A DNA stretch of 64,000 bases from Neckera pumila (taxonomy: Eukaryota > Streptophyta > Bryopsida > Hypnales > Neckeraceae). The notes below the pieces were generated by a model. It was not told the DNA's origin and made no database searches. It saw nothing but the letters and a program-made list of their open reading frames with translations. The position numbers and the translations under genes are program-made. Location of the stretch: positions 7,380,501 to 7,444,500 of the forward strand of contig OZ018412.1 in assembly GCA_963969595.1 (NCBI GenBank), written 5' to 3'. Position 1 is the first letter of the stretch, and every line of letters begins with the position of its first letter. Positions 35,855 to 48,735 of this stretch are shown in pieces.

Positions 35855-36244
35855 CAAAATAATTAAAATCTTTGTAGTCACATCACAAGATTGATCTGCC
35901 TTTCATCCAAGTTTCAAATTTCTTTTCTGCTTGCAGTAATTCACAAGGAATTGACATGTGAAAAAAGTCCTTGTTCAAGACCTCAACCCTTCCTCACTAT
36001 GTTTTTTTTTTTTTTTTTTCAAACATATGGTTATGTGGCCTTTTTTCAAGAAGGTTTTGATCCTTCATTTTGGGATTTTGAATTAAGGAGGCCAACTTTA
36101 AGTATGCAATTTTGAATATGTAATTTTTGTATGCAATTTTTGTATGTGCTGGCTCTGCATGATGGATGGTATTGGAGGTTTTGAAAACATTGTGGCTAGG
36201 CAGATCAATCTTGTGATGTGACTACAGAGATTTTAATTATTTTG
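35855..36244. mobile_element. Inverted-repeat element upstream of the amidohydrolase gene
   Basis: 390 bp with about 45-bp terminal inverted repeats that differ at a single position, each including CACATCACAAGATTGATCTG or its complement. The interior has a T-run at about 36002 and a small 'gtatgcaattttt' tandem. No clear target duplication. It ends only 160 bp before the start codon of the amidohydrolase gene, so it lies in its promoter. Confidence 0.78.
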
Positions 36245-36404
36245 CAATATTGCAGCCTAGCCATTTTTTAACACATTCACCCTTTTTTTCTTCTATAGGC
36301 TTGAAGCTGCCCATTTTTTTTTAAAGGAAATTGGCCATCTAATTGCCTTTAAAAAAACACTGCTTCCTCGACTGCGAGCGGAGTTCCCACTGAGCTCCCT
36401 GGCT
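36245..36404 (+). promoter_or_regulatory. Proximal promoter and 5' leader of the amidohydrolase gene
   Basis: 160 bp between the inverted-repeat element and the start codon. A possible 'tctataggc' TATA-like word is near 36292. The last 45 bp are GC-richer and leader-like. Inference only. Confidence 0.3.
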
Positions 36405-39400
36405 ATGGCGGCCATGGCTCTCCTTCTCGCCCCATCCTCAGCTATTCCTTCCGCTTTCTCTCCGCACACGAACCTCCATTCTCAATTCTCACATTCCCGA
36501 TCGATTACATTCTTCTCATTCATCTCAACGAACCAATATTTCTGCAATTTCGATGCACAAACGTGTTGCAGTTCTTCCCCGACATCATCTGCCATACCCG
36601 TGCACGCTTCGAATTCGAATTTGGCCGTGACTTCTCGGCGGGTGCTGCCTCTTCTTGCGCTCTCAGCGGCTGCTGCGGTTGATTTCCTGAGAAGGTGTGG
36701 TTCGGAATTGCACTGGTTACGATATTTCTGAGCTGAATGTTACGTGTATTCTTTGCGAATGCTGTTTTAGGGTGATGCTTAATGTTGTTGTGTTCCTGAG
36801 AATCTTTTTATTCCTGCGGCAATGACGGGCTTACTTGGAGGTTGTAATTTGACCGCTTTACGTGCTGGCACTATGTTTTTTGTTGACTTCTTAATCGTAG
36901 TCTCTGGAAATTCTTGACTTGAGATTGGAGACAAGTTTCTTACGGTTAGGATTTTTTTTTTATATGTGAAGTGGCCGATACAACTGTTAAACCCTAAGCG
37001 CCTTGTGCAATAACTTCTCATGCATCGAAATGAATGCTTGAATTTTCGAAACAAATGCTTGAATTTTCGGAAAACAATCTTCCTTTATGATCAATTGACC
37101 AATTTATGAAAAAAGTATATAAAATTTCACAAAAAGGGTTTGGGTGTTCAAGGGTTTATCTTCAGCAATCAAGAACTGCACGAGTTCTGCTCTTAAGTTG
37201 TTGTATTTCTCAAATATCAATATGTACTCATTGTAGAAGGTTTCAGGGTGTCACTGTCAGGTACATGTTGCAAAGAGTTTTGTATGCCGTCTTACCTCTA
37301 CTCTGAAAACAAGGGCCTTGTAAACTAGGGAAGTGACTAAGAGAAGACCCTTCATTAGTCAAGTTTGTCATGTGGGCTTATCATGGGTCGTTTTGTAGCC
37401 TACGCGACCCATGCTTGCCCATGTTTCTACTAGGCACTCTATGATTTGAAAATTTGAATAGAATGCCCGAGTCAAATGGGTGTCGTTGTTAGTTTGTTAC
37501 AGTTTGACCCGGGTGACACCTCCTGCATACTGATAGTTCGTTCAGCGAGATTGCTTTTTCATGACTATTTCAAATTATTGCGACAATGTGTATGAAAAGT
37601 GATTCAATGCTTAGTTTACTTTTTGCTAGTGCTGCATTGATCAGGAGACGAAATTTACAGCAGCCGAAAGTTCGAAGGTCAGTTGCTTTCGAGCAAGGAG
37701 AAATAATGGCCGCCAAGATGAAGAAGATTGACACACATCTCCATGTGTGGGCTTCACCTGAGGAGGTTATGTCTGTAATTTCCCATCTTGAGACGTCATT
37801 TTAGAATGTATATCATCAGAACAAATAGATTTCCAGATACTACCAACGTCGACTGTTATTTGAGGCTGTGATTGCCGATTCTTGAAAGTGATAGCCTTAC
37901 AGATACTCTGAATTGATAAAGGCGGTTTTTATTTAGAGAAAACAATCGGAAGAATTCCTCTGTTTACATATGTGCATTCTGCGGTCTCATTGTTACTATT
38001 CTGATTGGATTTTACAGGCTAAGAAGTTTCCTTACTTTCCTGGACAAGAACCTACTCTTTCAGGAAGCGCAGATGTCTTGCTGAAAGTAAGCCAAACTAA
38101 TAGAAAGCGATCTGCTTGCAGTTGATGATTTGTTTTCAGGACTCTTTGGACACTTGATTTTGTACCTAGATGTCCATCTTATTTAAGTGTAAATGTGAGG
38201 GATATGCTAATAGTTTCGACAGAACATGACAGACGCTGGCGTGGATGGAGCCGTCATCGTTCAACCTATCAACCACAAGTTTGATCATTCATACGTCTCC
38301 AGGTATTCAAGTATGAACGAGCACTTTAAAAGGAAAAGAGGATTAAGCTTGATTTTTTTTATTAATATTTAAGGCAAATGTCTAGAATCTGCAGCTACTA
38401 TCGGGATGCACTTGCTTTCAGTCGACAGATGTTTGAACTGCTATGTCAATTCATGAAGTACTATTTTCAGCAATTCTGCTGGGGTAGCCACATCATTATA
38501 GAAGTAAGATAGCCTCATCTTATATTCTGTGTCTGGTCGTTCCTGAACAGTGTGCTACAGAAGTACCCAGATAAGTTTGTAGGGATGTGCCTGGCGGACC
38601 CAACTGACGGAGGAGGCGGTGTTGAAGAGCTTCAACGTCTCATAGAAGAGGTATAGGATATTGGACAACTATGTATCAATAAAGTTTTTTAATCAAAGAT
38701 GTCAACTGTTGTGGACGCAATGCCCATGTATGTGGTTCCATCTGTTATTTTAACTGCCATAGTGCATTGCACCACTTATCTGCTTCTGACAGTAGTTTGC
38801 GGGTCACTGCAGGAGAACTTCAGCGGAGTTCGGTTTAACCCATACCTCTGGCCAACAGGAGAAAAGGTATTCCCTGAATGCTTACCTTCTACATGGGACC
38901 CATAATATGATAATTGCTTGTAGATATAAATTTGCAATGACTCACAAGTCTCTGTGTGCGTTACCTCTCTGCTGATGATTAGATGACGAATCAAATGGGC
39001 AAAGCAATGTTTGCCAAAGCTGGAGAACTCGGTGTTCCAGTTGGGTTCATGTGCTTCAAGGTATCAGTAATATTCCTTATTTAATTGACATGCATGTAAA
39101 GTCACAAGTAGTTTAGCATACAAGCAGACATCAAATGGGGCCCTCTTAATATTTAAGAAGAAGTCCAGTGATAGCTACAGTATTTCTCTATTGTGGGTAG
39201 AAGTCCCTACTTGCGCCTACTGTCTTTTGTCATGATTTATCACGCATTCTGTCACATATGCCGCATTCTTCTGCATCGGAGGCTGTGGCACACACATCAT
39301 TGCAAGTCCTCTGTCGGCACTTTTTCAAGTGAAGAGGATGCTTTAGACAATAGAGAAATGCCCTATTAAAGCAATTCATGGACACGTGTCTTTCAGGGCC

Positions 39401-40792
39401 TCCTGCTACACGTTGAAGAAATCGAGGAGCTTTGTACGGAATTTCCAGCAACAACAGTATTGATGGACCACCTTGGATTTTGCAAGCCTCCACTGTGAGT
39501 CTAAGCCCTTAATTGTTATTTCTACTTAAAGTGACTCCTTAACTGGCTTCTGGATTTTTTCTGAGATCTGAGCTACATCAATTTTCAATAGCAACCCAGA
39601 TTGTACTGCCAGCAGCATTGTGTAGTTTGTGTTGATATAACCTCAACATTCATCAAAGAGCACTAATGCTGATTACGAAAAGAGTTAGTGACATCATGAT
39701 GTTGTGCAGTACTGAAAAGGAAGCAGAAGCTTGGAATCGCTTACGACATTTGTCGAAATATTCACAAGTATGTCGCACTATTGATCAATTTCCTCCTAGT
39801 ACTTGCAGTAACAATTGTCATAGTACAGTAGCCTGCCCTGGTTAATTTTAGGTATGGATACCTGCCCTGATGAGGAAGAGAAAGGTTCTTCTCTTTTAAG
39901 CTGAATTGTATTGAGTCAGTGATGTTTTTTCAATACTTCAAGGTTTAAATGAGTATGAATCATAATTGTAAACTTGTTTAATTAACTGTGATGTGTGTTC
40001 ATGTCATGTAGGTTTATGTGAAGCTAAGTGCATTTTTCCGGGTTTCAAGAGAACCTTTTCCGTACAAAGATACGTGGCCGTTGCTGAGGCAATTACTTGA
40101 ATCTTATGGTGCCAACCGGCTCATGTGGGGCAGGTAATGAGCATGCCCTCCATTTATTTTTCATTCCAATGAATGCTTGCAATATTTCTTCCTGTAGTAA
40201 CTGGACTGAACTTTTGATATCCATGAAGAAAAATCTTCTCACGTGACTTTTCACCCGTTTTAGAACCTTTTCCATGGACTATTTATAAGCATAATCAAGC
40301 CCTTCAATACTCCATATATTTCTTCATATATCCTATCAGACAGCCCAAACACTACTAGAGAAATTTGTTAGTAAGAAAAAAGCACCTGAAAGCTTTTAAT
40401 TTGGGAATGACGATGTATGATATCCTAGAAATACACTCCTGAAAAGAATGCTGTCCCTAAACAATTTTCCGCTTTTAGGTGCTTCTTCAATACATGAGCT
40501 GATGTACCCTTCTGTTCAGGTGGTGCATTTTTTATTGGTTCACCTGACCCCAACGCTTCCTGTCTGTTTTGTCTTTCATTTCTTTGTTGTTGCTAAAATT
40601 CCTGTCTGTTTTGGCAGTGATTTTCCCTTCGTGACATCCGAATGTGGGTATACAAATGCGTGGCAAGTGTTGCCCTCGGAAAATTCAGCAGAGGCACTTT
40701 GCTCAGAAGAAGAGCTTGAAGCTTTGATGGGTGGCACTGCTCTCTCCGTTTTCAAGGGTGGCTGGAGAAGCTACAACTCCAAGATGGATTAA
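36405..40792 (+). CDS. Amidohydrolase-2 family metal-dependent hydrolase with plastid-type leader
   Basis: Eleven exons rebuilt: 36405-36694, 37645-37765, 38018-38086, 38223-38302, 38551-38650, 38813-38866, 38983-39060, 39397-39494, 39710-39767, 40012-40133 and 40618-40792. They give 414 residues with GT..AG borders and unbroken phase. Residues 118-414 form the TIM-barrel domain of the amidohydrolase-2 family, related to 2-pyrone-4,6-dicarboxylate lactonase. Motifs are HLH at 128-130 (metal ligands), 'VRFNPYLWP' in exon 6, a barrel His near 289 (MDHLGF) and the catalytic/metal Asp at 358 (GSDFPF). The plant orthologue is conserved but its substrate is, to my knowledge, unknown. Residues 1-75 are Ser/Ala/Thr-rich and poor in acidic residues, as in plastid transit peptides. 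They are followed by RR at 78-79 and a hydrophobic run (80-92) resembling a thylakoid twin-arginine signal. Met118 in exon 2 could start a leaderless form. The start at 36405 has a good context (ggctATGgcg). Confidence 0.88.
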
Positions 40793-41063
40793 CAGGACCT
40801 TGGCGATGAAATTTTGATGTAAGCCTACAACTGAAAGATGTCATGAGAATGCTCTCCAAGGTAGCAAGGAGGAATGCACTGTAACTCCCTTAATTTCTGG
40901 AGAGACAGTCGTGTTACATTTGAGACACCCATATTACATGTGCTACAGGCAATGATAGTGTGGCAAGTGTGCAGGATGTTGCATAGTAGAGTTGTCATTC
41001 AAGAGAGGGTCAAATTAGCTTAGTGTATTAGAGCAAGTTGGCTTGCCAAGGACTTCTAAATTT
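40793..41063 (+). other. Probable 3' untranslated region of the amidohydrolase gene
   Basis: No repeat or frame. Sequence follows the TAA stop directly. The polyadenylation site cannot be placed with confidence. Confidence 0.35.
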
Positions 41064-41382
41064 AACGTGAACACCTCCAAATGCGCCACTAACCCTAAAC
41101 CGTCATCTTCACTTTGCTTACATCTCCGAAATCAATTATGTACCAATGTGGAAGAAATCTTTTGTTCCTTCATAACTTTTGCATATGGTACCCAAATGTC
41201 ACGTTTTTTGGTGCATTTGAACCTCCTTTCAAGTCCCAACAAGAAAATATGAAATTTGACTAGTCTATCCTTGGCAATGAAATCATGTATTATTTGTTTC
41301 AAAAAATAAAAATTGACTAGTCAAACAATAGTAATTAGGCACAAGAGCAAAAAAGTGATGGTTTTGTGGGTATCCACTTTAG
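41064..41382. mobile_element. Decayed TA-type MITE, third copy of the AGGTGGGT family
   Basis: Matches 42847-43118 through 'ccaaatgcgccact', 'tacatctccgaaatca', 'cataacttttgcatat' and 'ggtttt(g)tgggtatccac', with many substitutions and about 40 bp of extra sequence. Termini are worn. Confidence 0.65.
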
Positions 41383-41383
41383 C

Positions 41384-41524
41384 CTTTAAAGGATGTAGCC
41401 CCCTATGATCAAAGTAGTCACTAAACTTGTTTTGATTATTGGATCAATAGGTGCATTCTTTGTTTCTACTATGAACTGTGAAGTCATTCATCAAACAATT
41501 TTGGTCCTCAGTGTCCTTTAGGGG
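41384..41524. mobile_element. Short remnant with TTAA-family ends
   Basis: Left GCCTTTAAAGGA and right TGTCCTTTAGGGG resemble the inverted termini of the TTAA family, 141 bp apart. Flanks are TTAG and TTGA. Could be a strongly deleted copy. Confidence 0.35.
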
Positions 41525-42844
41525 TTGACCCTTAAATATTGAGGCGAATGTTCTGCGTCCGATGAATGATAAAGAATCTCCTATGTAGGATAGATGTGCA
41601 ACTATTCATCTTTAGATTTTTGTTGTGAAAAGGAGAGGTCTTCTACAATAGTTTGACTTCCAATAAGTGTTGTAGCAATTTTTTAAGCCAATGGTTCACA
41701 CGGTAACGAAATAGCTGATTTTCACGATCACCCCTCCATCTTTTAAGGCTTAAACCAAGTCCCAAGTTGATATCTACCATGTAATGGCTTATTTGCAAAA
41801 GTTAGAAATTGAATCCTCCTTGTCTGGATGACTTATTTCATTCGGTTCTATTTACTTATATAACTCTTCTCTTAATCCCTTAAACTCTTTTAAATCCAAA
41901 ATAGTTTTTGGATGTTTGGGGCATCCCTCAAATTTTTTATTATTTCTCTCATTTTTAATTGGAAATTGGAAAACCAAACAACCTTCTAGGGAATCTAATT
42001 TTTACAAAGATCCAAAGGTTGATTAAAAATTGGTGAATTTTTTGTTTTGACCTCCAATTGGGGCAAGTCAAGCATTCAATTTTGCTTTGAAAATTTGCAT
42101 TCGCCTTCTTAGGCTTCATTCAAATTCGAAGTCTTTAGATAATTTTGCAAAGTAGGATTTGAGTTATGGGTCTCAAAAGCTTGGCAAAGTTAAATACATT
42201 GTCAAAAGCTTCGACAACCTTGAAAAAAACATCATGATACTCTTTGCTTAGTAATATCTCACACATACACTACTTTTCGACCCCATTTTGGGAGCCAAGA
42301 CCCTTGTACTACTAGTCAAGAAAAAAGATCCTACAGTTACAAATTCTAGAAAGTGGATAACTTTTGATTTATAGGTCTATTTTTAGAAAGTGATGTTTGT
42401 TTTAGGAGTCCTATATTTCTTAATTTTTTACCCAAGGAACTGACTGTAAGGGTTAAATACTGTACTCACTGAATGCAACTTACAGTAACTTACTTTGGTC
42501 TGTGTCACTTAACTTGCTCCACAGTGCATCTGAAGTTGTGGTTGCTGCAGCATCCATGACGGATAAGTTATTTTGATGTTTGCTAACTTATACCAACTCT
42601 TTGTAAATTTGGACGAGACGTAGAAACTGGTCCTGGGTACTGAGACCCAATATTGGTTCTTGATGGTACTATATATTTCTAATCAATATCTGTCTGTTCA
42701 TAGTTTCAGACCATGCATTTTCAATACTTGTCATTATGTTAAGTTACTGCAATACCTGTCATTCTTTTGCGTTGGCCAGGTCCCTTAAGTTAGCTTCCAT
42801 TTGGAAGGCGGTGATTTTGGCACTGGAGTGAGTACGTAGATGTC
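41525..42844. other. Intergenic, no gene recognised
   Basis: Only short frames. No clear repeat. Confidence 0.35.
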
Positions 42845-42846
42845 TA

Positions 42847-43118
42847 AGGTGGGTACACCCAAATGCACCACTGACCTTAAACCGCCATCTATACTCTCTG
42901 TACATCTCCAAAATCAGCTCTGTACTTGTGTGGAAGAAACACTTTTAGAATAAAACTTTGTTCCTTAATAACTTTTGCATATAGTATCCAAATGCTACGT
43001 TTTTTGGTGTGTTGGAACCCCCTTTCACTTGCCAACAAGGCAATATGAAAATCTGACCAGCCTAGTAACAGTAACTCAGCACAGTACCAATTTGTGGCGG
43101 TTTTGGGTGTACCCACCT
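42847..43118. mobile_element. TA-flanked MITE, intact 272-bp copy
   Basis: Termini AGGTGGGTACACCCAAA and TTTGGGTGTACCCACCT, TA on both sides (42845-42846 and 43119-43120). Serves as the empty-site reference for the copy at 27732-28504. No coding capacity. Confidence 0.88.
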
Positions 43119-43167
43119 TAATAAGGTGATGGAATGGACTTCTGAGATCTGCAGTTTTTTTAATTAA

Positions 43168-44090
43168 CCCCTAAAGTTTCATGACTATGTAATCACCAAA
43201 AACGCTCCAAAACTGCCATTTCTAATACAACTACCAAATTTTTGGAAAAAAAACAATCTTTGACACATGTAACCGTAGGATCTTGTAGTATGATATTTTG
43301 AAAACATGTGGTAAAATTTTCAGAAAATTCCACCGTGTGGATCATAAGATATAAGCATTCAAAGTCTTGAAAACCATTTTTTCAATCCTGCAAAAAACCG
43401 GGCAGCTGCACTTTGCAAGCTCAATTTTCAATGAAAAAATGCCGATAAAGGTGGTGCTTCTTTGAATTCAGTTTCCTAAACAAGTTGTCTATATGCATAA
43501 AAAATTTCACATCATTTGGAATTGTCCAACATATAGGAAAAAAATAGTAAGTAGAAAGAAGTAGAAAATGATTCAAAATACTAAATTGTTAAAAATTTAA
43601 TCATGGAATTTAAAATGCCAATCCCAACGGTTGTAATGTTGTAATAATCAATCTACATCCTAAGATTTTATTTTTTTCCAAAAATATTGAAAATTGAGTT
43701 AAATAAACGACTTTAAAGTTTTTTTTAGAGTAGAGAATCCATAACTGCCCGCAAACCAAAAACCCTCATAACTTTTGACTCATTGGTTGAAATGGAGTGA
43801 CTCAAAGCTTTTTAAGTATATATAAATGTAGAGAACCAATTTCAAAAAAAAATTCCGGAAAGAATGATTTTTCCTGATCTGCCCAAACTGCCCGGTTACG
43901 AAAAAAAGTAACATATCAAGTCACAACTTTTGACTCGTATTTCGAAATGTCATGAAACTTGGTAAACATGAAGATATTCCTTGCCCCGACCTTCTATTAA
44001 AATTTCAGCCTCAAATATGGATATCTCTAGTCACAAGTACCTGCCCAAAATTTCTATACGGCCAAAAAATGCATGTTGGTCCTTTAGGGG
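43168..44090 (-). mobile_element. TTAA-flanked element, copy G (923 bp, subfamily 2)
   Basis: Begins CCCCTAAAGTTTCATGAC, ends GTTGGTCCTTTAGGGG, with TTAA exactly duplicated (43164-43167 and 44091-44094). The order of internal segments is the reverse of copies H and L. Confidence 0.88.
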
Positions 44091-44094
44091 TTAA

Positions 44095-44940
44095 TTGCAT
44101 TCTAGGCTGTCCTGCTGCATACACTGTAAGTTTGTGGCCCAGAAATTGATCAGATAAGCTGAAGCTAACATTGAAGTTATCCACATGAAATGCCTGAGTG
44201 AGTGGTGGGACACTTCCATGGAACACTGAGAATAGTGCTGGAAGTGTGACTCCTCTATCATATATATAAATTAAGTCATAGGGCTCCCCCACTTGGAGAA
44301 TTGTACTGTACAATACAGGAGGAAACCCATGATTAACTTAAGGAGGTTGGTTGGTTGGTCTTCGTCGCACTAATCAGTACTACTGATCGAGCCATGAGTT
44401 CAATTATGGAGTGATCAACACACAGTTTAATCACCATGTACAAAGCAAGATCGAATTGGGTAGGACTGACTATCTCCTGTATAGACAAGGCCGGCTGATT
44501 TGCCTCCCCGCAAGAGATATCAAAGAAAAATCCTGTGTTGTTGATCTGTGTTCAGGAAATAAAGAACACCCCAATGTCTGCCGTTGATATCCAAAAATAC
44601 ACAAGCCGTTGGATCTTTGGAAGTTGAGATCTCAGTCGTCCAAAGGATTCACACCGTAAGGTTTCAAGTTTTGAGCCATTAACCCATATCGTTTGCCCAT
44701 ACAAAGTTGGTCTGAAAAATACAAGTAAGTCTGGTTGGAGGGAGGGGGTTGAAATAAAATTAATAACATTTTGAATTAATTATTTCAAAATGAGTAATGA
44801 GTCACTATCTGTTCAGAATACAGAATACTTATTAGGATGTTACAGACTTTCATTCTGTTCATGTTCCAGTTTTTTTAGGGGGGGTGCTGCACTTTTAGAA
44901 GAGCCTCTATTGCCTATTTCTTCATCAGCTATTGTTTTGT
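44095..44940. other. Intergenic, no gene recognised
   Basis: Mixed composition, short frames only. Confidence 0.35.
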
Positions 44941-44941
44941 T

Positions 44942-45225
44942 TTCTTTTTTGAAACCCAGAGTTTATTCCAGAAATATGATGAGAACAAATGGCGGAAAGC
45001 CGAGGGCCTTGCCCTGGAGGAAAGGAAACTGAAACCACACAACGTCACGCAAAAACAATAACACACCAGAACCGCTATCTGAAGGCCCCAAAGTTGGGTT
45101 TCTTCAGATTTCAAGTGACCGATTACCCCATCCTGCTACCAAAAAAAAGGTGAACGGAGCCGTGTGTTGTCAAACTTTTTGAGGAATTTGCTCGACTTGG
45201 CCGGGTATCTGTCGCAAAGAGAGAC
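44942..45225 (-). mobile_element. Possible LINE-type 3' fragment, copy 1
   Basis: The stretch 'ttttttgaaacccagagttt', 'aacaaatggcgg', 'gccgagggcc' and 'gacttggccgggtatctgtc' recurs at 55036-56230. Such sequences, read from the other strand, resemble the 3' tails of plant non-LTR retrotransposons ending in poly-A. No reverse transcriptase frame remains, so the class is uncertain. Confidence 0.4.
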
Positions 45226-45941
45226 ATCAGCTATTGTTTTGGTGCATGTTGTTTATGCTAGGTTCAAGCTCCTTACAATCTCCACCATTTGGGGGTCTGC
45301 GAAGATACTGTTGTACCTATTGTCTTCAACTTGTCTTCTTCAGTGACTCATCCAAATTTAAACCCTAATTGCCCAAGGCATTATAATTTGGTGTTATCTA
45401 AACTTCAAAGTCATATAAAATCGTATCAAAATGTTATTTTGGATAGTTTTTTTGGAAAAATTGTTCATGGTTTTTCTATCAAAGATTTTGTGTAAAGGTG
45501 TCCATTGCAAATCTTGATTTTGTAGTATTAAAGACTCATGGGAATAGGCATCAAATGCACTAAATTTTGAAGGGGGAATCACATTCGAAACTCATTCGAG
45601 AGAACTGTAGAGTAGATTTTGAGATGGCGGAAATTAATTGTAATTATACATGTTATCTTCTTTAGCTTCATAATTTTTTCATGACCTCAATTTTAGATTT
45701 GATATGTAAAAAAGTGGATCCAAAGACTTCAAATCACTTTCACAATTTTAATACCCTCTTATTCAAACATTAAAATCTTTCAATTTATAGGTGATATTGT
45801 TGTACTTGCTTTTCCTATGTGATCCACAACACATCTGGTTTGAAGAAAATTAACAATACGAATCCAAACAAGGGGGGTTTTGTCTAGTTTTTGAGCAAAC
45901 TCCAAGAAATTCAAAATAGACCTTGGACATTTATGTGTTAA

Positions 45942-46683
45942 CCCCTAAAGGACCAAACGGCATTTTTTGGCAACATAGCAATTATGGGCAGCTCACTACG
46001 AATAGAAATTTTATTTTTTTTCTTTGAAAATTTCATACAACGTTTGCCCGAGGAATAGCTTTAAGGCCCAACAGTTTTCAAAATTATGAGGTGGTCTAGT
46101 TTGCGGGCAGTTATAGAGTTCCTACTTGAAAATAAACTTTGAAGTGCTTTATTTAACTCAATTTTCCATATTTTTTGAAAAAAATAAAATCTTAGGATGT
46201 ATATTATTTATTACAACACTATAACTATTGGGATTGACATTTTTCAATTCCATAATTAAATTCTTAACAATTTAGTGTTTTGAATCATTCTCTACTTCTT
46301 TCTATAACCTATTTTTTTCCTACATGTTGTACAATTCCAAATGGTCTGAAATTTTTCAAACATGTAGACAACTTGCTTTGAAGAATGAATCCAAGGTGTA
46401 ACCATCATTTTGGACTTTTTTTCATTTAAATGTAACCTTGTAAAGTGCAGCTGCACAGTTTCTCGCAGGGCCAAAAAAAAGGGTTTTTATCAATTCAAAT
46501 TTTAATATCTTGCAATCTACAAGGTGGGAAATTTTGAAATTTTTTCTACATATTCTCAAACAAATTTACTACAAAATGGTTACATGCGTCCAAAATTGTT
46601 TTTTTTCTAAAATTTGGTACTTGTATTAGAAATGGCAGTTTTAGAGCGTTTTTGGTGAAAACATAGTCTCTAACCTTTAGGGG
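45942..46683 (+). mobile_element. TTAA-type element, copy H (742 bp, subfamily 2)
   Basis: Starts CCCCTAAAGGACCAAACGGC after TTAA (45938-45941). Ends CTAACCTTTAGGGG followed by TTAC. Shares 'gcattttttggcaacatag' with copy L. Confidence 0.82.
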
Positions 46684-46687
46684 TTAC

Positions 46688-47803
46688 AAAATTGGGCAAG
46701 ACCCTTTGTACCATACTCAACTTTGTAATAATCCTGAAGATACGGGTTGATGTCCGCGGAAATCATCCTTTTTAACACAATATGCATCATCTACTTTAAA
46801 AAACCAAAAGTATTCATTCGAGGTCAAACTACTATGCAAAATTTATCCTTTTTCCATGAAATTCCAAAGATGAACAATCGCACTTTTGCCCTACATGCAA
46901 AGATTGTTTGTCATTCATTCAACAGCAATGGGTGAAGTTTGAACCCAAACTAAGTTAATTTAATTCATTGCATGCATGTCATCACATGAGGCTTACTCTA
47001 GAAATATGATGCCACAGATTGCTCTGAACTGGAACGACGTGATCAGTTATCAGTTGAGAAGTTGAATGAGCTTACATTTGGAGTTCATGTCTGATTTCAA
47101 GAATTGAAATCTTGGTGTGCAATAGATTCTGATTCTCACTACTGGTTTATAAATGTTATACACCCCCCAAAAAAACAATAGTTGTGCGTTTGAGGTGATT
47201 TGTGTACAAATTCATTTGACATGCCTCTCTTAAATTGTTTTACTTAGTTACTGAAAAATGGTCACTCCAAACGGAATGGGTGAAAGAATGAAGGAGGAGT
47301 CATTCACTCCTACAAGCTATAGGTCTTCAAGAATGTTTTGTTGTTTTGACATTCTTGAAGACCTTGAGCGTCATCACACTAAGGTTATTTTATGTAGGTG
47401 TTCTAGGATTTGCAGGAGTTGTAATGGCCATGAGAATTAGCAGGTCTACACAACTCCAATGCATGGGGCCAATATATGCTTTGTGTACCTCCAGAGAGTG
47501 CAAGTGAAATTGCAATCCTCTATCACTCCTAAAATGCAATGCATTATATATCTACTACCCTCCATATGCTGGTTGTGTGACTATTAAGTGATGCCCATGT
47601 GGCCCATTGGCTAGATTAATTTGGATTCATTGAACTCGAATTTGAAATTATGTAGTTTATATTCAAATTGAACAATGCTTTCCAGTATATTTACATGTGA
47701 TGAGTCCTTTTTGAAGAATTAGGAAAGGTCCATCTAGTCAACACATTATAAATAGAATATTCCTTCTCGAGATATCTCGATAGGGTTGGATTCAAATGGA
47801 ATA
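46688..47803. other. Intergenic, no gene; one short perfect hairpin
   Basis: Short frames only. 47323-47364 is a hairpin with 15-bp arms (GGTCTTCAAGAATGT and its complement). A 60-codon frame across it has no recognisable product. Confidence 0.4.
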
Positions 47804-47807
47804 TTAA

Positions 47808-48731
47808 CCCCTAAAGTCCCATTGTCCCCTCGGGAAACAAATCAGATTTTGGGCAAGTACCTACGGGCTCAATTTTTAGTGAAACTTTTTGAAACTTTTC
47901 CATAAGATAGAAAAATTGATTAGCTTCGTGGGAATATAATTTTTATTTCAATTGGTGCCCGGGAGCAAAAGTTATACTACAAAAAGCCTCAAACTGAATT
48001 CGGCAGGCAGCACAAAAAAAATTGCAAAAAGTCAAAATTAATTTTAATTTTTTTTTCTTTGAAACTTTATATTTTTGTCTACATGTAAAGCTTTGATTCA
48101 TTTTATTTGGACTAATAATGAGCAAGTTATAAACAATCTTGTTTTTTGGGCAATCTAAGCATCTTTTTGAAAAATAACTTGTAGGATTCATTTTTGAATG
48201 CAATTTTCACAATTTTTTATAATTTTTATTTTGGAAACATTGTGTTTGCTTGCTAAAACAATCTCACCATTGGAATTATTGTATTTCAATCCCATCGAAG
48301 AGCTATTAACAATTTAGTTTTCTTTTCAATCTTGGACCTACTTCTCTTTAACAATTTTTTAAAGAATGAAAATCAAGTGTTTTTTTTTTGAAGTTTTTTT
48401 TGTAAACATTCAACTTACATAATCAGTATAAAAAAACTTAAATTCAAAGTCTGTAGTGCAAAAAATTTCCACAAATGGCGGTCAAAGTCATCTGAAATTG
48501 CAGATTAGTGTTCAAAAAAACTTTCTTTTTCAACTTTGAATGCTAATATCTTCCAATCTATACAGTCAAACTTCATGAAATTTTTACCACATGATCTTTG
48601 ACAAGTGAAGTACAAGGTCCTATGGTTAGATTCTAAAAAAATGTTTTTTTTTTTGTGTTCTTGGATGAATGCAGCCAAAATGACAGTTTTGAGTGATTTT
48701 TGACAAAAAAATGACCTTGGGACTTTAGGGG
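47808..48731 (+). mobile_element. TTAA-flanked element, copy I (924 bp, subfamily 1)
   Basis: CCCCTAAAGTCCCATTGTCC at the left, TTGGGACTTTAGGGG at the right, TTAA on both sides (47804-47807 and 48732-48735). The right TTAA also borders copy J. A full-length reference for the subfamily. Confidence 0.88.
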
Positions 48732-48735
48732 TTAA

